A DNA stretch of 29,739 bases from positions 1-29,739 of IMG/VR virus record IMGVR_UViG_3300022752_000281; one strand, 5' to 3'. The stretch is from a virus. The notes below the pieces were generated by a model that ran no database searches, was not told the origin of the DNA, and saw only the letters and a list, made by a program, of their open reading frames with translations. Below, piece after piece: positions 28,723 to 29,739 of this stretch; position 1 is the first letter of the stretch, and each line of letters starts with the position of its first letter. A program made the translations under genes and the position numbers.

Positions 28723-29739
28723 TCCCAATGCCCGCAAGTGGCTGGACGCTATTGCGTACGCCGAAGGAACCGACCGTAACCTGACGGGGGATAACGGCTA
28801 TAACGTTATTTTTGGCGGCGGTACTTTTAAGGATTTGAGTCGTCACCCAGATCGGGTTATTTCTGGTGGGAAATATTCCAGTGCGGCAGCTGGCAGGTAT
28901 CAGTTTATGCCTGATACTTGGAAAGGTACAGCAGCAAAACTTGGACTTAAAGATTTTGGACCAGCGGCTCAAGATTTAGCGGCTGTCCAACTCATGAAAC
29001 AGCGTGGCGTTGATCCATATTCTGCGCCGTTTAATCCTCAAAACATTGCCAAATTAGCTCCAGAATGGGCTTCACTTCCTACTTTGGCTGGTAAAAGTTT
29101 CTATGGTCAACCCGTAGTGTCTTTTGAGAAAATTCAAAAAGCTGTTGAAACTCCTCGTTATAACTTTCCTAGACAAGGCGAGGTTAGTCGTTTTGCTGGA
29201 GGCCAAACAGTAAGTGAAACTCCTGGGACATTTAAACTTCCAGATTTTAATTTAAATGGACGAATTGAACAAGCCCTTGTAAGAAATATTTTAAATAGTG
29301 CTATGTCCCCTGCGGACAGCGATCAATCTTTGTATAACGCAATTGCTCTTAATGATGCTGCTGCGGCATTAGATGAAGATGCTGATCCCGCAAATCAATT
29401 TAAAGCGGAAGAATATAGGTCTAAAGCAATGAATGCGATGCTCGCCTCAACCCCTGGTGGGCTTAACCCTGCAGATATTTTAAATACTGTTGCCAAATTA
29501 AAACAACAAGAAGCGGGATATAACGAAAATGCTGCTCAACTTGAAGCATTTATTAATAGTGTCCGTGGGACGCAAGGGGCTCAGCAAGCCATTCAGAGTG
29601 CTCAAACCCCAGCAAAACCGACACAAGGTGTTGCCTACACAGGAGTTTCTATAACAAACCCGAACGATACTGGCGGGAAAGGTATGGATTTTGTTATTGA
29701 GGGTGGTAAGCGAGGAGCTAAGTTTGTGTCCCCTTTTCA
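28703..29739 (+). CDS. Lysozyme-domain virion protein (lambda R-like transglycosylase), partial
   Basis: The frame is open to the window end (345 codons), so the C-terminus is missing. Residues 12-150 match the lambda R-type lytic transglycosylase fold (GH104): WLDAIAYAEGTD with catalytic-type Glu21, GYNVIFGGGTFKDLSRHP, SAAAGRYQFMPDTW and LKDFGPAAQDLAAVQL. A long Ala/Gln/Asn-rich helical region follows. GKGMDFVIEGGKRGAKFVSP near the end resembles the entry of an M23-type peptidase domain, but is cut off. ATG follows a GAGG Shine-Dalgarno. The length beyond the lysozyme domain points to a virion wall-drilling or ejected protein rather than a free endolysin. Confidence 0.87.
   Translation, partial: MPSPITDPNARKWLDAIAYAEGTDRNLTGDNGYNVIFGGGTFKDLSRHPDRVISGGKYSSAAAGRYQFMPDTWKGTAAKLGLKDFGPAAQDLAAVQLMKQRGVDPYSAPFNPQNIAKLAPEWASLPTLAGKSFYGQPVVSFEKIQKAVETPRYNFPRQGEVSRFAGGQTVSETPGTFKLPDFNLNGRIEQALVRNILNSAMSPADSDQSLYNAIALNDAAAALDEDADPANQFKAEEYRSKAMNAMLASTPGGLNPADILNTVAKLKQQEAGYNENAAQLEAFINSVRGTQGAQQAIQSAQTPAKPTQGVAYTGVSITNPNDTGGKGMDFVIEGGKRGAKFVSPF

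Noticed and set aside
1-29739. CRISPR array, insertion sequences or attachment sites
   Set aside because: No regularly spaced repeats, transposase, integrase or flanking duplications could be found by reading.

Overview
The window is part of the genome of a tailed double-stranded DNA bacteriophage (Caudoviricetes). It holds the virion morphogenesis core in a usual order on the plus strand: large terminase, portal, scaffold, major capsid protein, an abundant second structural protein, candidate head-tail joining proteins, and tail/fibre-like proteins. It ends in the first third or so of what looks like a very long protein that begins with a lambda-R-type lysozyme domain. No chromosomal housekeeping genes are present. 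The major capsid protein belongs to the N4-gp56-like family, the portal is about 745 residues, and no long-tail tape-measure gene is visible, so a podovirus-like particle is possible but not proven. The style of the capsid and fibre proteins reminds me of phages of picocyanobacteria; that host guess is an inference.

Layout. 1-630: the tail of a small membrane protein gene, a zinc-ribbon protein and a tRNA with anticodon UAA. 711-2233: a divergent pair (FkbM methyltransferase, GT2 glycosyltransferase) around a perfect palindrome. 2266-6162: a tightly overlapping plus-strand operon with a Cro/C1-type HTH protein and six unrecognised proteins rich in Ala, Gln and coiled coil. 6159-8412: a minus-strand pair (GT4 glycosyltransferase, GH130-like protein). 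8467-13524: terminase interrupted by a mini-intein, two more glycosyltransferases (GT-A-like and GT17) and small proteins. 13563-16212: portal and scaffold, overlapping for 509 bases in different frames. 16301-17517: small proteins. 17609-19992: a major capsid gene that appears to be split by two tandem group I introns, the second carrying a LAGLIDADG endonuclease gene. 20007-27439: structural proteins. 27432-28242: a minus-strand pair (HTH_17 regulator, Dps-like ferritin). 28420-end: a small protein and the start of the lysozyme-containing protein.

How it works together. Terminase, portal, scaffold and capsid protein build and fill the head. The 2528-6162 set and the lysozyme protein could be internal or ejected virion proteins. 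Four glycosyltransferases, a GH130-like protein and a FkbM methyltransferase are threaded between the virion genes, suggesting that sugars are attached to the virion or to the host envelope. Two essential genes (terminase, capsid) carry three different kinds of self-splicing or homing insertion. Divergent gene pairs share short promoter regions built around self-complementary -10-like sequences.
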